A stretch of 64,000 nt of DNA from Geobacter sp. FeAm09 (GTDB taxonomy: Bacteria > Desulfobacterota > Desulfuromonadia > Geobacterales > Pseudopelobacteraceae). Shown here piece after piece: positions 55,217 through 64,000 of the stretch (position 1 is its first letter; every line of letters starts with the position of its first letter). Both the position numbers and the translations under genes were made by a program. A model generated the notes under the pieces. It ran no database searches and had not been told where the DNA came from. It was given only the letters and a program-made list of their open reading frames with translations. The stretch spans positions 1,870,501 through 1,934,500 of the forward strand of contig NZ_CP042466.1 of NCBI RefSeq assembly GCF_008330225.1, read 5' to 3'.

Positions 55217-55837
55217 ATGATGCAGTTTCTCTACAGCCACAAGGTCAAGCTCCTGCTGAGGACCCTTCATACCTTTGCTTCGTGCGCCTGGATCGGCGGC
55301 GTCTCGGCCGTTATGATAATCCTCAACAATGACCGCCGCACCATCAACGGCGACGAGCTGTTCGCCTTCAATTCCGCCATCACGACCATCGACGACATGC
55401 TCATCGGGCCGGCTGCCGCCCTGTCGCTTTTGAGCGGAGCGCTGCTCTGCCTTACGTCCAAATGGGGTTTTTTCAAGCATGGCTGGGTAATCATGAAGTG
55501 GGTGGGGACCCTGGCCGCCATCTACGTGGGGGTGGCCTACCTCAATCCCTGGATGCGGGATCTGGCGCATTTTGCGGACATCCTCCGGGACAATGCCGCC
55601 CAGAGCATCGATTACCAGCAGCTGTTCCACAAAGGAATCGTTGCTGTTTCCCTGCAGATCGGCGCCCTGGTCCTGCTGGTGGCCGTATCCATCTTCAAAC
55701 CAGATCTGGAACTGTTGCCGGGCGAACACGAACTGCGGCAACTCGTGCCCCTCGGCGTCCCCAGAAAGGCCCTGCGCCTGCACGCCTGGGTTGCGGCCAC
55801 GGCGCGGCGCTCGCTCAATGCGAACCGTTTCCCCTGA
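55217..55837 (+). CDS. DUF2269-like membrane protein
   Basis: A 206-residue protein with about four membrane helices and the pattern LLRTLHTFASCAWIGGVSAV near the N-terminus, as in the predicted integral-membrane DUF2269/CopD-like families. The conserved His and Trp in these segments could face a heme or metal, but this is not established. AAGGG lies nine bases before the start. It is transcribed divergently from acnB and convergent with the MEMO-family gene. Function unknown. Confidence 0.75.
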   Translation: MMQFLYSHKVKLLLRTLHTFASCAWIGGVSAVMIILNNDRRTINGDELFAFNSAITTIDDMLIGPAAALSLLSGALLCLTSKWGFFKHGWVIMKWVGTLAAIYVGVAYLNPWMRDLAHFADILRDNAAQSIDYQQLFHKGIVAVSLQIGALVLLVAVSIFKPDLELLPGEHELRQLVPLGVPRKALRLHAWVAATARRSLNANRFP

Positions 55838-56641
55838 CTACCATACCGAAACCGCCGCGTACCCCACCACCTGATTGGTGTCGCCGGTAATCGCGCCGCT
55901 GTTGCCATAGGCGGCCACTTCGGCCCGGGTGGCCCCCAGTTCGCGGCACGCCACCAGCATGACCGCCGCCGGAATCACGCCACACATGGTAATGTGCTCG
56001 CTGTGGCAAACCTTCAGCAAGCCTTCCGGATCAAAGGCCAGCACCCGCGCCAACGCCAACTCGTCCTTGCGCCGGGCCGAATCGGCCGTTTCATAATGGG
56101 TCATATCCGAGCTGGCTACGATCAGCACATCCTCACCGTATTCCCGTACTGCCGCAGCAATCCCCCTGCCGATCTCCCGCACCGCCGAAAAGTCGCCGTG
56201 GCCGAGACAGAGCGCCGCCATGGCGGCATCGGAACGCACATGCTGGATAAAGGGAACCTGGACCTCGAGGGAATGCTCGAAACGGTGGGCGCTGCTGTCG
56301 GGCTCAACAAAGGGGACGTGCCGCTGCAGCAAGGCGGTGAGGCGGGAATCGATGGCAATGGCGCCGAGCGGGGTCAGCCATTCGCCCTCGGGATAGAGGG
56401 CGGCGGCCGCTCCCGCGCCGTGGTGATTGGGACCCATGATCAATACGGAGGAAGGCATGGCGATCTGGCCATAGACCGTGCCGGCAATGGCCCCGGAATA
56501 GATGTAACCGGCATGGGGCGCGATGATGCCCAGAACGCGCCGCTTTTCCGCCACCCGCGGGACCAGCCCGTCCAGAACGGTTCGAAGCTGTTCCCGCATG
56601 CCGGGATAGAACTGTCCCGCAACCGCCGCTTGACGCTGCAT
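55838..56641 (-). CDS. amrB: AmmeMemoRadiSam system protein B (MEMO1 family)
   Basis: A 267-residue MEMO1-fold protein, related to class III extradiol dioxygenases. It starts QRQAAVAGQFYPG and has APHAGYIYSGAIAG, MGPNHHG and SSDMTHYE, containing the His ligands of the metal site. MEMO is normally encoded beside AMMECR1 and a radical SAM protein; neither is adjacent here. Its biochemical role in bacteria is not firmly established, though radical-based RNA or protein modification has been suggested. GGGGGTG precedes the start. Confidence 0.93.
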   Translation of the reverse strand: MQRQAAVAGQFYPGMREQLRTVLDGLVPRVAEKRRVLGIIAPHAGYIYSGAIAGTVYGQIAMPSSVLIMGPNHHGAGAAAALYPEGEWLTPLGAIAIDSRLTALLQRHVPFVEPDSSAHRFEHSLEVQVPFIQHVRSDAAMAALCLGHGDFSAVREIGRGIAAAVREYGEDVLIVASSDMTHYETADSARRKDELALARVLAFDPEGLLKVCHSEHITMCGVIPAAVMLVACRELGATRAEVAAYGNSGAITGDTNQVVGYAAVSVW

Positions 56642-56667
56642 GGCGCACCCCCTGCATTTATCCCCTG

Positions 56668-57282
56668 TTATTCCGGTCCGTCGAAAGGAAGAGAGCTGTC
56701 ATCGGCCATGGGGGCCGCCTGGTCCGGCTCCAGCGGCAGCTCCTCCTGGCGTTCAAACCGGGGAGCCTCGTCAAGAGCCTGGATCTCCCGCAAAGTTGGC
56801 AGGCTTTTCAGGTCTTTAAGACCGAATACTTCAAGAAACTCTTTCGATGTTCCATAGATCAGCGGCCGGCCGGGAATATCCTTCTTGCCGAGGATTTTGA
56901 CCAGCTTTTTCTCCAGAAGCGACTTGAGGACGCCGCCGCAATCGACGCCGCGCAGGTGCTCCACCTCGGCCCGGGTCAGCGGTTGGCGGTAGGCGATGAT
57001 GGCCAGGGTTTCCAGGGCCGATTGGGAGAATTTCGCGATCCTGGTCTTTATGTGCCGGAGCACGTATTCCTGCAATACCGGGTGGGTCCTGAACTGCCAG
57101 CCACCGGCAACCTCCGCGAGCCCGAAGCCCCCTCCCCGCCCCTCGTGGAATTCGGCTAGTTCCGCCAAAGCGGCCTTGATGTCGTTGCGTTCGTATTCGG
57201 GCAGCATCTCGCACAACCGGTCGAGGGACAGGGCCGCATCGGCGGCAAAGATGATACTTTCGATAATGGCAGGCAAAGACAT
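56668..57282 (-). CDS. scpB: Segregation and condensation protein B
   Basis: A 204-residue winged-helix protein that dimerises and binds ScpA within the SMC-ScpAB condensin complex. The family marks IIESIIFAADAALS, the ALETLAIIAYRQPLTRAEVE block and YGTSKEFLEVFGLKDL are all present. The start is placed at 57282 (MSLPAII) with AAGG upstream. scpA lies 542 bases further on the same strand, separated by mscL, an unusual interruption of the normally contiguous scpA-scpB pair. smc itself is not in the window. Confidence 0.95.
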   Translation of the reverse strand: MSLPAIIESIIFAADAALSLDRLCEMLPEYERNDIKAALAELAEFHEGRGGGFGLAEVAGGWQFRTHPVLQEYVLRHIKTRIAKFSQSALETLAIIAYRQPLTRAEVEHLRGVDCGGVLKSLLEKKLVKILGKKDIPGRPLIYGTSKEFLEVFGLKDLKSLPTLREIQALDEAPRFERQEELPLEPDQAAPMADDSSLPFDGPE

Positions 57283-57373
57283 GGTTAAACCTTGCAACGG
57301 AAGTCAGGCCGCAGAGCCGCTGAAACACAGGGGTTCACTGAAAAAACACAAAACGTCACACTTTTTCTGCCCG

Positions 57374-57811
57374 CTACTGGGGCTCGACTGTTGACGTGCA
57401 GTGCGAGCAGCGGGTCGCCGCAAGCGGTATCGCCGACAGACAGAAAGGACAATCCTTGGTGGTGGCTGGGGCGGGTGTTCCCTCACGCCGCAAACGGTTG
57501 ATCTGTTTGACCATGAGAAAGACCACGAAGGCCATGATGGTGAAGTCCACGAGGGTATTGATAAAGAGTCCGTAATTGATGGTGGCGGCACCGGCCTTCT
57601 TGGCCTCGGCCAGGGTCTCGTAGGTCTTCCCGGAAATATTGATGAACAACGAGGAAAAATCCATCTTGCCGACCAGGAGCCCGACCGGCGGCATGATGAT
57701 GTCGGTCACCAGCGATTGCACCACCTTGTTGAAAGCCGCGCCGATAATGATGCCGACCGCCAGGTCGATAACACTGCCCTTGAGTGCAAATTCCTTGAAC
57801 TCTTTCAGCAT
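57374..57811 (-). CDS. mscL: Large-conductance mechanosensitive channel with zinc-ribbon tail
   Basis: A 145-residue inner-membrane channel that opens on osmotic downshock. The family start [20 protein letters not shown] and pore helix [20 protein letters not shown] are intact, with the second membrane helix [17 protein letters not shown]. The C-terminus carries a four-cysteine zinc-ribbon-like tail, [18 protein letters not shown], beyond the usual helical bundle. A perfect ribosome-binding site (AAGGAGG) precedes the start. It lies 12 bases after scpA and 92 bases before scpB on the same strand, in one probable transcript. Confidence 0.95.
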   Translation of the reverse strand: MLKEFKEFALKGSVIDLAVGIIIGAAFNKVVQSLVTDIIMPPVGLLVGKMDFSSLFINISGKTYETLAEAKKAGAATINYGLFINTLVDFTIMAFVVFLMVKQINRLRREGTPAPATTKDCPFCLSAIPLAATRCSHCTSTVEPQ

Positions 57812-57823
57812 GTCGTACCTCCT

Positions 57824-58639
57824 TTATGCAGTGGATTGAACAGCTTCTTCCCCCTCGCCCTCCGGTCCCGGAACAACGGCGGGAACGAACCAGATGGCGC
57901 CGTACTCCCCACTCTGGAAGATGCGGATCAGTTTGAGGCGGCACAATTCCAGAAGGGCCAGAAAGGTGACGATGACCCGTTCCCGGGTCAACTCGTCCTT
58001 GACGAGTTCATCGAATTGAAGTGTATCACGATCTTGGAGCAGGGAAAGTATTTCATTGATGCAGTCGGCAATACTCAGGGAATCGCCCGGGGCGACATCA
58101 TGGAAACTCTCCGCCGGAATGCGCGCCAGAAGGGCCCGGAAAGCGTCCACGAGCTCAAACAGCGACACCTCCAGCGGCCCTTCTTCGGCCCGGGCCGCGG
58201 CCAGCGCCGGTTCCGGGCAGGCGCGGGCGAACACCTCACGCCCCAGAAGCGCCCGGGCCCCAATGACCATGCCGGCCTCCTTGTACTGCTGGTACTCCAG
58301 CAATCGCCGCACCAGTTCGGCCCGGGGGTCCCCCTCTTCTTCCTCGCCCTCCTCCTCTTCATCCGGCGGCAGCAGCATGCGGGACTTGATATGCAACAGC
58401 GTGGAGGCCATCAGCAGAAAATCGCCGGCCACATCCAGGTTGAGCACCTTCATCAATTTGATGTAGTCCAGGTACTGGCGGGTGATGTCCGCAATGGGAA
58501 TGTCGCAGATATCCACCTCATTCTTGCGGATCAGGTGCAGCAACAGGTCCAGCGGCCCGTCGAACTTGTCGAGATGAACGCTGTAGCCATCGCGGAAGCC
58601 GTCGAGCAGCGTGGGGTTTTCCTCCCGGGTCGGATTCAT
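57824..58639 (-). CDS. scpA: Segregation and condensation protein A
   Basis: A 271-residue kleisin subunit of the SMC-ScpAB condensin. The N-terminal block HLDKFDGPLDLLLHLIRKNE and DICDIPIADITRQYLDYI are the kleisin signature; the acidic linker EEEEGEEEEGDP and C-terminal winged helix are in place. It lies 28 bases downstream of trpS on the same strand. ScpB is encoded downstream after mscL. The ribosome-binding site is weak. Confidence 0.95.
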   Translation of the reverse strand: MNPTREENPTLLDGFRDGYSVHLDKFDGPLDLLLHLIRKNEVDICDIPIADITRQYLDYIKLMKVLNLDVAGDFLLMASTLLHIKSRMLLPPDEEEEGEEEEGDPRAELVRRLLEYQQYKEAGMVIGARALLGREVFARACPEPALAAARAEEGPLEVSLFELVDAFRALLARIPAESFHDVAPGDSLSIADCINEILSLLQDRDTLQFDELVKDELTRERVIVTFLALLELCRLKLIRIFQSGEYGAIWFVPAVVPGPEGEGEEAVQSTA

Positions 58640-58667
58640 CGGCGGTAGACCGGTTCCAGGGCCACGA

Positions 58668-59654
58668 TCAAATCTTTAGAGCGTCGCGGACTTCGGCCAT
58701 GACGCTGTCGGACACCTCCGAAGCCCGCCGGCTGCCGTCCACCAGCAGGTCGTTGACAAAATCGGGCTGGCTGGCCAGTTCTGCCCGCCGTGCCCGGCAG
58801 GGCGCCAGCCGCTCGTTCATGCACTCGGCCAGGATTCTTTTGCACTCCACGCAGCCGATGGCGGCATTGCGGCAGGCCGGGATGATCTCGTCCAGCTTTT
58901 CCTGGGGCACGTAGATGCGGTGAAGGTTGAACGCCACGCAGACGTCGGGGTCGCCGGGGTCGCTTTTTCGGACCCGGGCGGGATCGGTCATCATGGACAG
59001 GACCTTTTTGGTGGTGTCCTCGGCCGTGTCGGAAAGGTAGATGGAGTTGCCGTAGGATTTGCTCATCTTGCGGCCATCGAGGCCGAGCAGTTTGGGCGTC
59101 TCGGTCAAAAGCGCCTCGGGCTCGGGAAAGACGTTGCCGTACAGATAGTTGAAGCGTCGTGCAATCTCGCGGGTGATCTCCAAGTGCGGCAGCTGATCGT
59201 GCCCCACCGGCACCCGGGTGGCCTTGTAGAGGATGATGTCGGCCGCCATAAGCACCGGATAGCCCAGGAAGCCGAAGGTGGAAAGGTCCTTGGCCTCCAG
59301 GTTGTCCAGCATCTCCTTGTAGGTCGGGTTACGCTCCAGCCAGGAGACCGGCGTGATCATGGACAGGATCAGGTTCAGCTCGGAGTGGTGCGGCACCAGG
59401 CTTTGGCGGAACACGACGCTCTTGGCCGGGTCGAGGCCGAAGCCGACCCAATCCAGCACCATCTCGTGGATGCTGTCGCGGATACCGGCGGTGTCGGCGT
59501 ATTCCGTGGTCAACGAGTGCCAATCCGCCACAAAGAAGAAACAGTCGAAAGAGTCCTGGATCTTGACCCAGTTCTCCAATACGCCGTGATAATGGCCGAT
59601 GTGCAGTTTCCCGGTCGGCCGCATGCCGCTGACAATACGCTGCTGTGTACCCAT
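58668..59654 (-). CDS. trpS: Tryptophanyl-tRNA synthetase
   Basis: A 328-residue class I synthetase. The HIGH-like motif is LHIGHYHGVLENW near residue 17 and the KMSKS motif is GRKMSKSYGNSIYLSD near residue 198, both intact. MLDNLEAKDLSTFGFLGYPV is another family block. GGGAGC precedes the start. It is the first gene of the trpS-scpA-mscL-scpB group, the common arrangement in Geobacter-like genomes apart from the mscL insertion. Confidence 0.96.
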   Translation of the reverse strand: MGTQQRIVSGMRPTGKLHIGHYHGVLENWVKIQDSFDCFFFVADWHSLTTEYADTAGIRDSIHEMVLDWVGFGLDPAKSVVFRQSLVPHHSELNLILSMITPVSWLERNPTYKEMLDNLEAKDLSTFGFLGYPVLMAADIILYKATRVPVGHDQLPHLEITREIARRFNYLYGNVFPEPEALLTETPKLLGLDGRKMSKSYGNSIYLSDTAEDTTKKVLSMMTDPARVRKSDPGDPDVCVAFNLHRIYVPQEKLDEIIPACRNAAIGCVECKRILAECMNERLAPCRARRAELASQPDFVNDLLVDGSRRASEVSDSVMAEVRDALKI

Positions 59655-59803
59655 TTTCGTGCTCCCAGAAGTTATAGTGTGGAAACCATGAGCTTCCGGT
59701 CCGGCACGGTTGTCGCGGCATTATGCGGAAGCATAACGCCGCGGCGTCACTCAAAAGGTCCTGAGTAGTGCAGGCCCGGAATAAAAAGGCAGTTTCCCGT
59801 AAT

Positions 59804-60487
59804 CTAACGCATCATGAGCCGTGTGACGCCCAACACCAAGCCGCTCTGGGGTCCGGCCAGCACATGGACCCCCACGTTGAGAATAGGCGAAATGACATAG
59901 GAAAAGACATTCGTAAAAAATACCAGGACGATGATGATCACCATCCCATACGGCTCGATGCGAGCCCATGCCGCCGCCTGGCGATAGGGGAGAAGCCCGA
60001 CCAGCACCCTGCCGCCGTCGAGCGGCGGCACCGGGATCATGTTGAAGATCGCCAGCAGCAGATTGATGTAGACCGAGAAAGCCAACATGAGGGCAACCGG
60101 CTCAACCAGCATGGAGAGGGGCGACCCCTGCGGAACCATCGAGTTATCGACGGCCACTACCCCCCGCAGCATAAAGGCGGAAACGGTCGCCAGAACGAGA
60201 TTGGTTATGGGCCCGGCCGCCGCCACCCAGATCATGTCCCGCTTGGGGTTGCGCAGATTGGAAAAGGTCACCGGGACCGGCTTGGCCCAACCGATGCCGA
60301 TGAAGAAGATCATCAGGGTGCCGATGATATCGATATGCTTGAACGGGTTGAGAGTCAGCCGGCCGAGCATGCGCGCCGTAGGGTCGCCGTAACGCCATGC
60401 GACGAAACCGTGGGATACCTCGTGGCAGACGATGGCCAGCATGCCCGGCACGAGCATGACGGAGAGCTTGAAGAGGAAATTTTCCAT
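59804..60487 (-). CDS. Site-2 protease family membrane protein
   Basis: A 227-residue intramembrane metalloprotease of the M50 family. The zinc motif is IVCHEVSHGFVAW (HExxH, near residue 22) and the third ligand is in NMIPVPPLDGGRVL (NxxPxxxLDG, near residue 155). About six membrane helices are present and no PDZ domain, placing it in the small S2P group found next to trpS and scp genes in many bacteria. The ATG at 60487 is preferred because AAAAGG lies six bases upstream. Its substrate is unknown. Confidence 0.92.
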   Translation of the reverse strand: MENFLFKLSVMLVPGMLAIVCHEVSHGFVAWRYGDPTARMLGRLTLNPFKHIDIIGTLMIFFIGIGWAKPVPVTFSNLRNPKRDMIWVAAAGPITNLVLATVSAFMLRGVVAVDNSMVPQGSPLSMLVEPVALMLAFSVYINLLLAIFNMIPVPPLDGGRVLVGLLPYRQAAAWARIEPYGMVIIIVLVFFTNVFSYVISPILNVGVHVLAGPQSGLVLGVTRLMMR

Positions 60488-60627
60488 GAACATCCTTTTA
60501 AACTTGATAAACCGTCTGTCTTTCTAACAGAGTGGCCGGGTAAAGTCAATTGGAGCAAAAAATGGAAAAGGCGGGAAAATCCCGCCACAAACCGCCGTCG
60601 CCCCCGCCTCCCGTCCCACGTCTCGGT

Positions 60628-62067
60628 TCAGGTCGCTGTTTTTTCGACGCAACTGGGCCCCACCGGCAACTCGATCCTGAACTCGGCGCCGCCCTGCGCG
60701 TTTGCCGCCGTCAGTCTGCCGGCCATGTTTTTTTCAATGATCATCTTCGACATGAACAGACCGATGCCGGTGCCCTGGTCCGGGCTCTTCGTGGTAAAGT
60801 ACGGGTCGAAAATCCTGCTGCGGATGTCTTCGCCGATGCCGCCGCCGTTATCATGCACCGTGACGACCGAACGATCGTTATCCCGAAAGGCCCGGATGAC
60901 GATCCGGGGGTCTTCGACCCTTCTCTCCTGCAGGACATCCTTGGCGTTGCTGACGATATTGAGCAGGACCTGGGCGTATTCGTTCTTGTAGCCGAAGGCC
61001 GTGACATCTTCTTCGAGGTGCAGTTCCACCGTAATGCCGCCATGCTTCAAGGCTGCGGAGATGAGCCCGACAGCCAGGTGCACGGCCTTGGCGACGGAGA
61101 ACAGGCGTTTGTCCTTATCCTGCCGGAAGAAGTTGCGGAAGTCGTCGATGGTGGCGGACATGTGGTGGATGATCTGCATGGCGCCGGCAACTTCCCGGTC
61201 GAACTCCTCCCCGGTGAGTTCCCCCGATTGGTGGGCGATGTGCAGATTCTGTACGATGAGCCCCACGTTGTTGAGCGGCTGGCGCCATTGGTGGGCGATG
61301 TTGTTGACCATCTCTCCCATGGCCGCCAGGCGGCTCTGCTGGAACAGCATCTGGTCCCTCTGGCGGAGCTCGACGACGGTTTCCGCCACCCGTTTTTCAA
61401 GGGACTGGTTGAGTTCTTCAAGCTGGAGGCTTTTTTGCGAGAGCGTGTCCTGTGCCCGCTTCCGCTCCGTGATGTCGTGGACGATCGCCCACATGGCGAA
61501 CGGGTTTCCCCGGTCGTCGCGAATGAGTTGGGTCCGCAGCTCTACGGGAAAGACCGAACCGTCTTTCCGCCGGTACTCCTTTTCATACACATCGGAATAC
61601 CCGCGGGGGATAACCTGTTCCACGACGATTCTCCGCTCCATGGCATGCCATTTTTCGGGCGTGAGATCCTCGTAGGTCCTGGTGCGCAGTTCTTCCGCCC
61701 CGTATCCGAGCATGGCGCGAAAGACCTCATTGTATTGCAGAATTCCGCCGTCCATGTCGACGCTGGCAAAGGCGTCCATCATCCCCTCGTAGAGAAGGCT
61801 GAAGAGCATGTCCCTGTTTTTTATCGTCTCTTTCAGCCGTCTGGATTCCAGGAGGTAGCGGCTGATAAGTTGGTACAGGAGGGCGCCGGTAATGACGACG
61901 AAGAAAAAGCCTTTAAAAACGGAGAGATGCACCCATGTGCCGGGATCGGTGATGACGAGGCTCAGGGCCGTGTCGGAGAAATAGATCCACAGGCAGCTGA
62001 AAATCCCATAGATTGCGATGATTTTGAGCAGGTCGCGGCGATCCGCTTTTTCGAGAACCCTTTTCAT
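60628..62067 (-). CDS. PAS-domain sensor histidine kinase
   Basis: A 479-residue kinase. Two membrane helices (~15-40 and ~50-80) are followed by a PAS domain (ASVDMDGGILQYNEVFRAML, with PAC segment YRRKDGSVFPVELRTQL), a coiled coil, and a histidine-kinase core with the box NIAHQWRQPLNNVGLIVQNL near residue 258. This HWRQPL form is typical of a group of Geobacter kinases. The ATPase domain shows NIVSNAKDVL, DNGGGIGEDI and GTGIGLFMSKMIIEKNMAG. There is no receiver domain. The start at 62067 has AAGGTGG upstream. No response regulator is adjacent. Confidence 0.9.
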   Translation of the reverse strand: MKRVLEKADRRDLLKIIAIYGIFSCLWIYFSDTALSLVITDPGTWVHLSVFKGFFFVVITGALLYQLISRYLLESRRLKETIKNRDMLFSLLYEGMMDAFASVDMDGGILQYNEVFRAMLGYGAEELRTRTYEDLTPEKWHAMERRIVVEQVIPRGYSDVYEKEYRRKDGSVFPVELRTQLIRDDRGNPFAMWAIVHDITERKRAQDTLSQKSLQLEELNQSLEKRVAETVVELRQRDQMLFQQSRLAAMGEMVNNIAHQWRQPLNNVGLIVQNLHIAHQSGELTGEEFDREVAGAMQIIHHMSATIDDFRNFFRQDKDKRLFSVAKAVHLAVGLISAALKHGGITVELHLEEDVTAFGYKNEYAQVLLNIVSNAKDVLQERRVEDPRIVIRAFRDNDRSVVTVHDNGGGIGEDIRSRIFDPYFTTKSPDQGTGIGLFMSKMIIEKNMAGRLTAANAQGGAEFRIELPVGPSCVEKTAT

Positions 62068-62264
62068 GACGCCACCTTGCCGGCGTACACCACCCAGAGG
62101 ACTTGACGTTAAATTAAAAAATTTTATTATGTTGTCACAGTATACCAAATAAAGCTGACCTGTCCATGTTTAGCTGCAAACAAACTAAGCGCAACAATAC
62201 TTTTCATTGGCAAATATGGCCAAAATATGCTGGTATGCAGGGAATACAAAGAAGAAGAGGAGGC

Positions 62265-62750
62265 ATGGGTGAAATGACTAAGCAGCCAAAGGATAAGGGC
62301 ATCATTCCGTGCAAACGGATTGCTCTTGTCGCACATGACAATAAAAAGCATGATCTCATCGAATGGGCTCTATTTAACAGGGACTTGCTGGCTCAGCACA
62401 AACTGTGCGCCACGGGGACTACGGGCACACTGTTGGAGGAAGCGCTCCGTATCCCTATCACCAAGTATCAAAGTGGCCCTCTTGGCGGCGACTTGCAGAT
62501 CGGTGCCAAAATTGCCGAAGGCGAAATCGATTTGATCATTTTTTTCTGGGACCCGCTGGAACCACAACCTCACGACCCGGATGTGAAGGCGCTCCTGCGG
62601 ATTGCGGTTGTCTGGAACATTCCCGTGGCATGCAACCGCACCACGGCCGATTTGGTTATTTCATCGCCCCTCATGTCGTCGGGCTATAAACGGACCATCC
62701 CCGACTTCAAGGAGTACCGGGACCGTTTCCATAATTCACCGGGAATTTGA
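62265..62750 (+). CDS. mgsA: Methylglyoxal synthase
   Basis: A 161-residue enzyme that converts dihydroxyacetone phosphate to methylglyoxal and phosphate, a bypass of lower glycolysis used under phosphate limitation. Active-site segments are [13 protein letters not shown] and [12 protein letters not shown] (catalytic Asp), with [20 protein letters not shown] and [18 protein letters not shown] completing the family pattern. A strong GAGGAGG site lies just before the ATG at 62265; the in-frame ATG at 62274 would give a more usual spacing and is possible. It is transcribed divergently from the PAS kinase and followed by a terminator. Confidence 0.95.
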   Translation: MGEMTKQPKDKGIIPCKRIALVAHDNKKHDLIEWALFNRDLLAQHKLCATGTTGTLLEEALRIPITKYQSGPLGGDLQIGAKIAEGEIDLIIFFWDPLEPQPHDPDVKALLRIAVVWNIPVACNRTTADLVISSPLMSSGYKRTIPDFKEYRDRFHNSPGI

Positions 62751-62775
62751 ACAACCACTTCTTGCCCGCAAAAAA

Positions 62776-62807
62776 GCGGGTCATGTGTACCTCTATACAT
62801 GACCCGC
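62776..62807. terminator. Hairpin terminator after mgsA
   Basis: GCGGGTCATGTGTA and TATACATGACCCGC form a 13-14-bp stem around CCTC, followed by CTGTATTTC. An A run precedes it, giving some activity in the opposite direction, toward the convergent ligase gene. Confidence 0.8.
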
Positions 62808-62849
62808 CTGTATTTCTATGCTGCACAAGGGAAGAAACGTATCAGACCC

Positions 62850-64000
62850 TCACAACCGGCGCCTGTCGATGACGCGATTGGCCTTCCCCTCGTTGCGCGG
62901 CAGGCTGTTGGGTTCGACCAGTTTGACGGCGACCCCCACACCCAGCACCGTGTCGATCTTCTTCTCGACCATCTCCAGAAAGGCCCGCTGCTTTTTCATC
63001 TCGTCGAAGAAGATATGCTCCGTGACCTCGATGCTGACCTCAAGGGTATCCATGGCACCCTTACGGTCAACCACCAGTTGGTAATGGGGCTCGCACCCCT
63101 CGATGGCCACCAGCACCTCTTCGATCTGCGACGGAAAGACGTTGACCCCCTTGATGATCAGCATGTCGTCGGAACGGCCCATGGTCTTCTTCATGCGCAC
63201 CATGGTCCGGCCGCATTCGCAGACGTCATAGTCGAGGCTGGTGATGTCCCGCGTCCGGTAGCGGATCATGGGAAAGGCCTCCTTGCTGATGGTCGTCAGT
63301 ACCAGTTCGCCCACGCTTCCCGGCGGCAGCACTTCGCAGGTCTCGGGGTCGATGATTTCCGGGATGAAGGAGTCCTCGAAGATGTGCATGCCGCATTTGC
63401 AGCGGCATTCCCCCGCGACGCCGGGGCCGATGACCTCCGACAGGCCATAATTGTCCGTGGCGCTTAGGTGGAGGCGCGACTCGATCTCCCGGCGCATGGC
63501 TTCGGACCAGGGCTCGCCGCCGAACAGCCCCACCTTGAGGGACAAGGTCTTGGGATCGATGCCCATCTTTTCCATGCGGTCGGCGATATTGACGGCATAG
63601 CTGGGCGTGCAGACCAGAACCGTGCTTTTGTAATCCTGCATGATCATGATCTGCTTGTCGGTGTTGCCGCCGCTCATGGGGATAACGGCGGCCCCGATGG
63701 TTTCCGAACCGTAGTGCAGGCCGAAGGCCCCGGTGAACAGGCCGTAGCCGAAGGCAATCTGTACCACGTCGTCCGGGGTGACGCCGGCCGCGGTCATGAA
63801 GCGGGCCACAAGGTTCGACCAGATCTTGAGATCGTTCTTGGTATATCCCACCACCGTCGGCTTGCCGGTGGTGCCCGACGACGAATGGATGCGGACCACT
63901 TCCCTGAGCGGCACGGCAAACATCCCGTAGGGGTAATTGAGCCGCAGATCCTCCTTGGTGGTAAAGGGGAGCTTTGCCAAATCCGCCAGGGAGGTGATGT
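62850..64000 (-). CDS. paaK: Phenylacetate-CoA ligase, 5' end outside window
   Basis: The visible ~383 residues are the C-terminal part of an acyl-adenylate-forming ligase of the PaaK type, which activates phenylacetate or related aryl acids to CoA thioesters using ATP. The frame is open through the window edge and reads [17 protein letters not shown] before the ATP-binding motif [20 protein letters not shown], as in full-length PaaK. Further marks are the core [27 protein letters not shown] and [14 protein letters not shown]. The true start lies beyond base 64000. In anaerobes it often pairs with indolepyruvate or aromatic oxidoreductase genes, not visible here. Confidence 0.93.
   Translation of the reverse strand, partial: ITSLADLAKLPFTTKEDLRLNYPYGMFAVPLREVVRIHSSSGTTGKPTVVGYTKNDLKIWSNLVARFMTAAGVTPDDVVQIAFGYGLFTGAFGLHYGSETIGAAVIPMSGGNTDKQIMIMQDYKSTVLVCTPSYAVNIADRMEKMGIDPKTLSLKVGLFGGEPWSEAMRREIESRLHLSATDNYGLSEVIGPGVAGECRCKCGMHIFEDSFIPEIIDPETCEVLPPGSVGELVLTTISKEAFPMIRYRTRDITSLDYDVCECGRTMVRMKKTMGRSDDMLIIKGVNVFPSQIEEVLVAIEGCEPHYQLVVDRKGAMDTLEVSIEVTEHIFFDEMKKQRAFLEMVEKKIDTVLGVGVAVKLVEPNSLPRNEGKANRVIDRRRL

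Noticed and set aside
1-64000. tRNA, rRNA and prophage genes
   Set aside because: No cloverleaf, rRNA core sequence, integrase or phage structural gene was recognised by eye; a short tRNA could still be missed without a covariance search.

Overview
The window is a gene-dense bacterial chromosome segment of fairly high G+C content. No plasmid, phage, IS element, CRISPR array, rRNA or tRNA gene could be recognised. Gene content suggests a Geobacter-like deltaproteobacterium (Desulfuromonadales/Geobacterales). The pointers are many c-di-GMP and two-component proteins, chemoreceptors including one fused to hemerythrin, NosL/SCO/cytochrome c proteins, AcnB, a scpA-scpB block beside trpS, and a 34-residue RCKP-type rubredoxin-like protein. 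This taxonomic placement is inference; no marker gene was compared.

Layout. 0-4.5 kb: end of a HEAT-repeat gene, an HD-GYP protein and clpB. 4.6-7.4 kb (minus): a carotenoid-oxygenase-family lipoprotein, a secreted protein and a flavin-binding PNPOx-like protein. 7.8-10.0 kb (plus): nadB, a small chorismate mutase and a free-standing DAHP-synthase N-terminal domain. 10.1-15.3 kb (minus): hisS, a response-regulator diguanylate cyclase and comEC. 15.5-18.4 kb (plus): a hybrid histidine kinase overlapping an RpfG-like REC-HD-GYP regulator. 18.5-19.8 kb: an acidic-tailed small protein and fbp.

19.9-26.5 kb (minus) is the most unusual region: NosL-like protein, SCO, cytochrome c fused to a periplasmic-binding domain, second NosL, small protein, FtsX-like permease, LolD-like ATPase and a polytopic membrane protein with cysteine motifs. 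No nosZ is present. It reads as an envelope copper/redox handling system of unknown purpose. The cytochrome gene is interrupted by two frameshifts, each one G short in a G run. A LysR gene at 29.7-30.6 kb has exactly the same kind of lesion twice.

26.6-35.4 kb: an MlaE permease overlapping an MBL-fold hydrolase, small proteins, the broken LysR gene, a divergent Cd/Pb/Zn ATPase-CadR pair with a textbook MerR-type promoter, and pepF. 35.5-45.8 kb: a 28-residue membrane protein, TetR plus an AEC transporter, a chemoreceptor, HIT protein plus hybrid kinase, a quinone-oxidoreductase-like enzyme, an XRE/membrane-protein pair, dienelactone hydrolase, a PGPGW protein and a CDF transporter. 46-54.8 kb: long-form GAPDH, GIY-YIG protein, Hsp70-like ATPase, TSCPD protein, chemoreceptor-hemerythrin fusion and aconitase B. 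55-64 kb: DUF2269-like protein, MEMO family protein, scpB-mscL-scpA-trpS, a site-2 protease, a PAS histidine kinase, methylglyoxal synthase and the 3' part of a phenylacetate-CoA ligase.

Working together: central carbon metabolism is represented by fbp, gap, acnB, mgsA and paaK. c-di-GMP and two-component signalling is a second strong theme. Metal and envelope handling (NosL/SCO cluster, CadA/CadR, CDF, MlaE, MscL, site-2 protease) is a third. Start codons were chosen mainly from Shine-Dalgarno spacing and family N-termini. Residue positions given are approximate.
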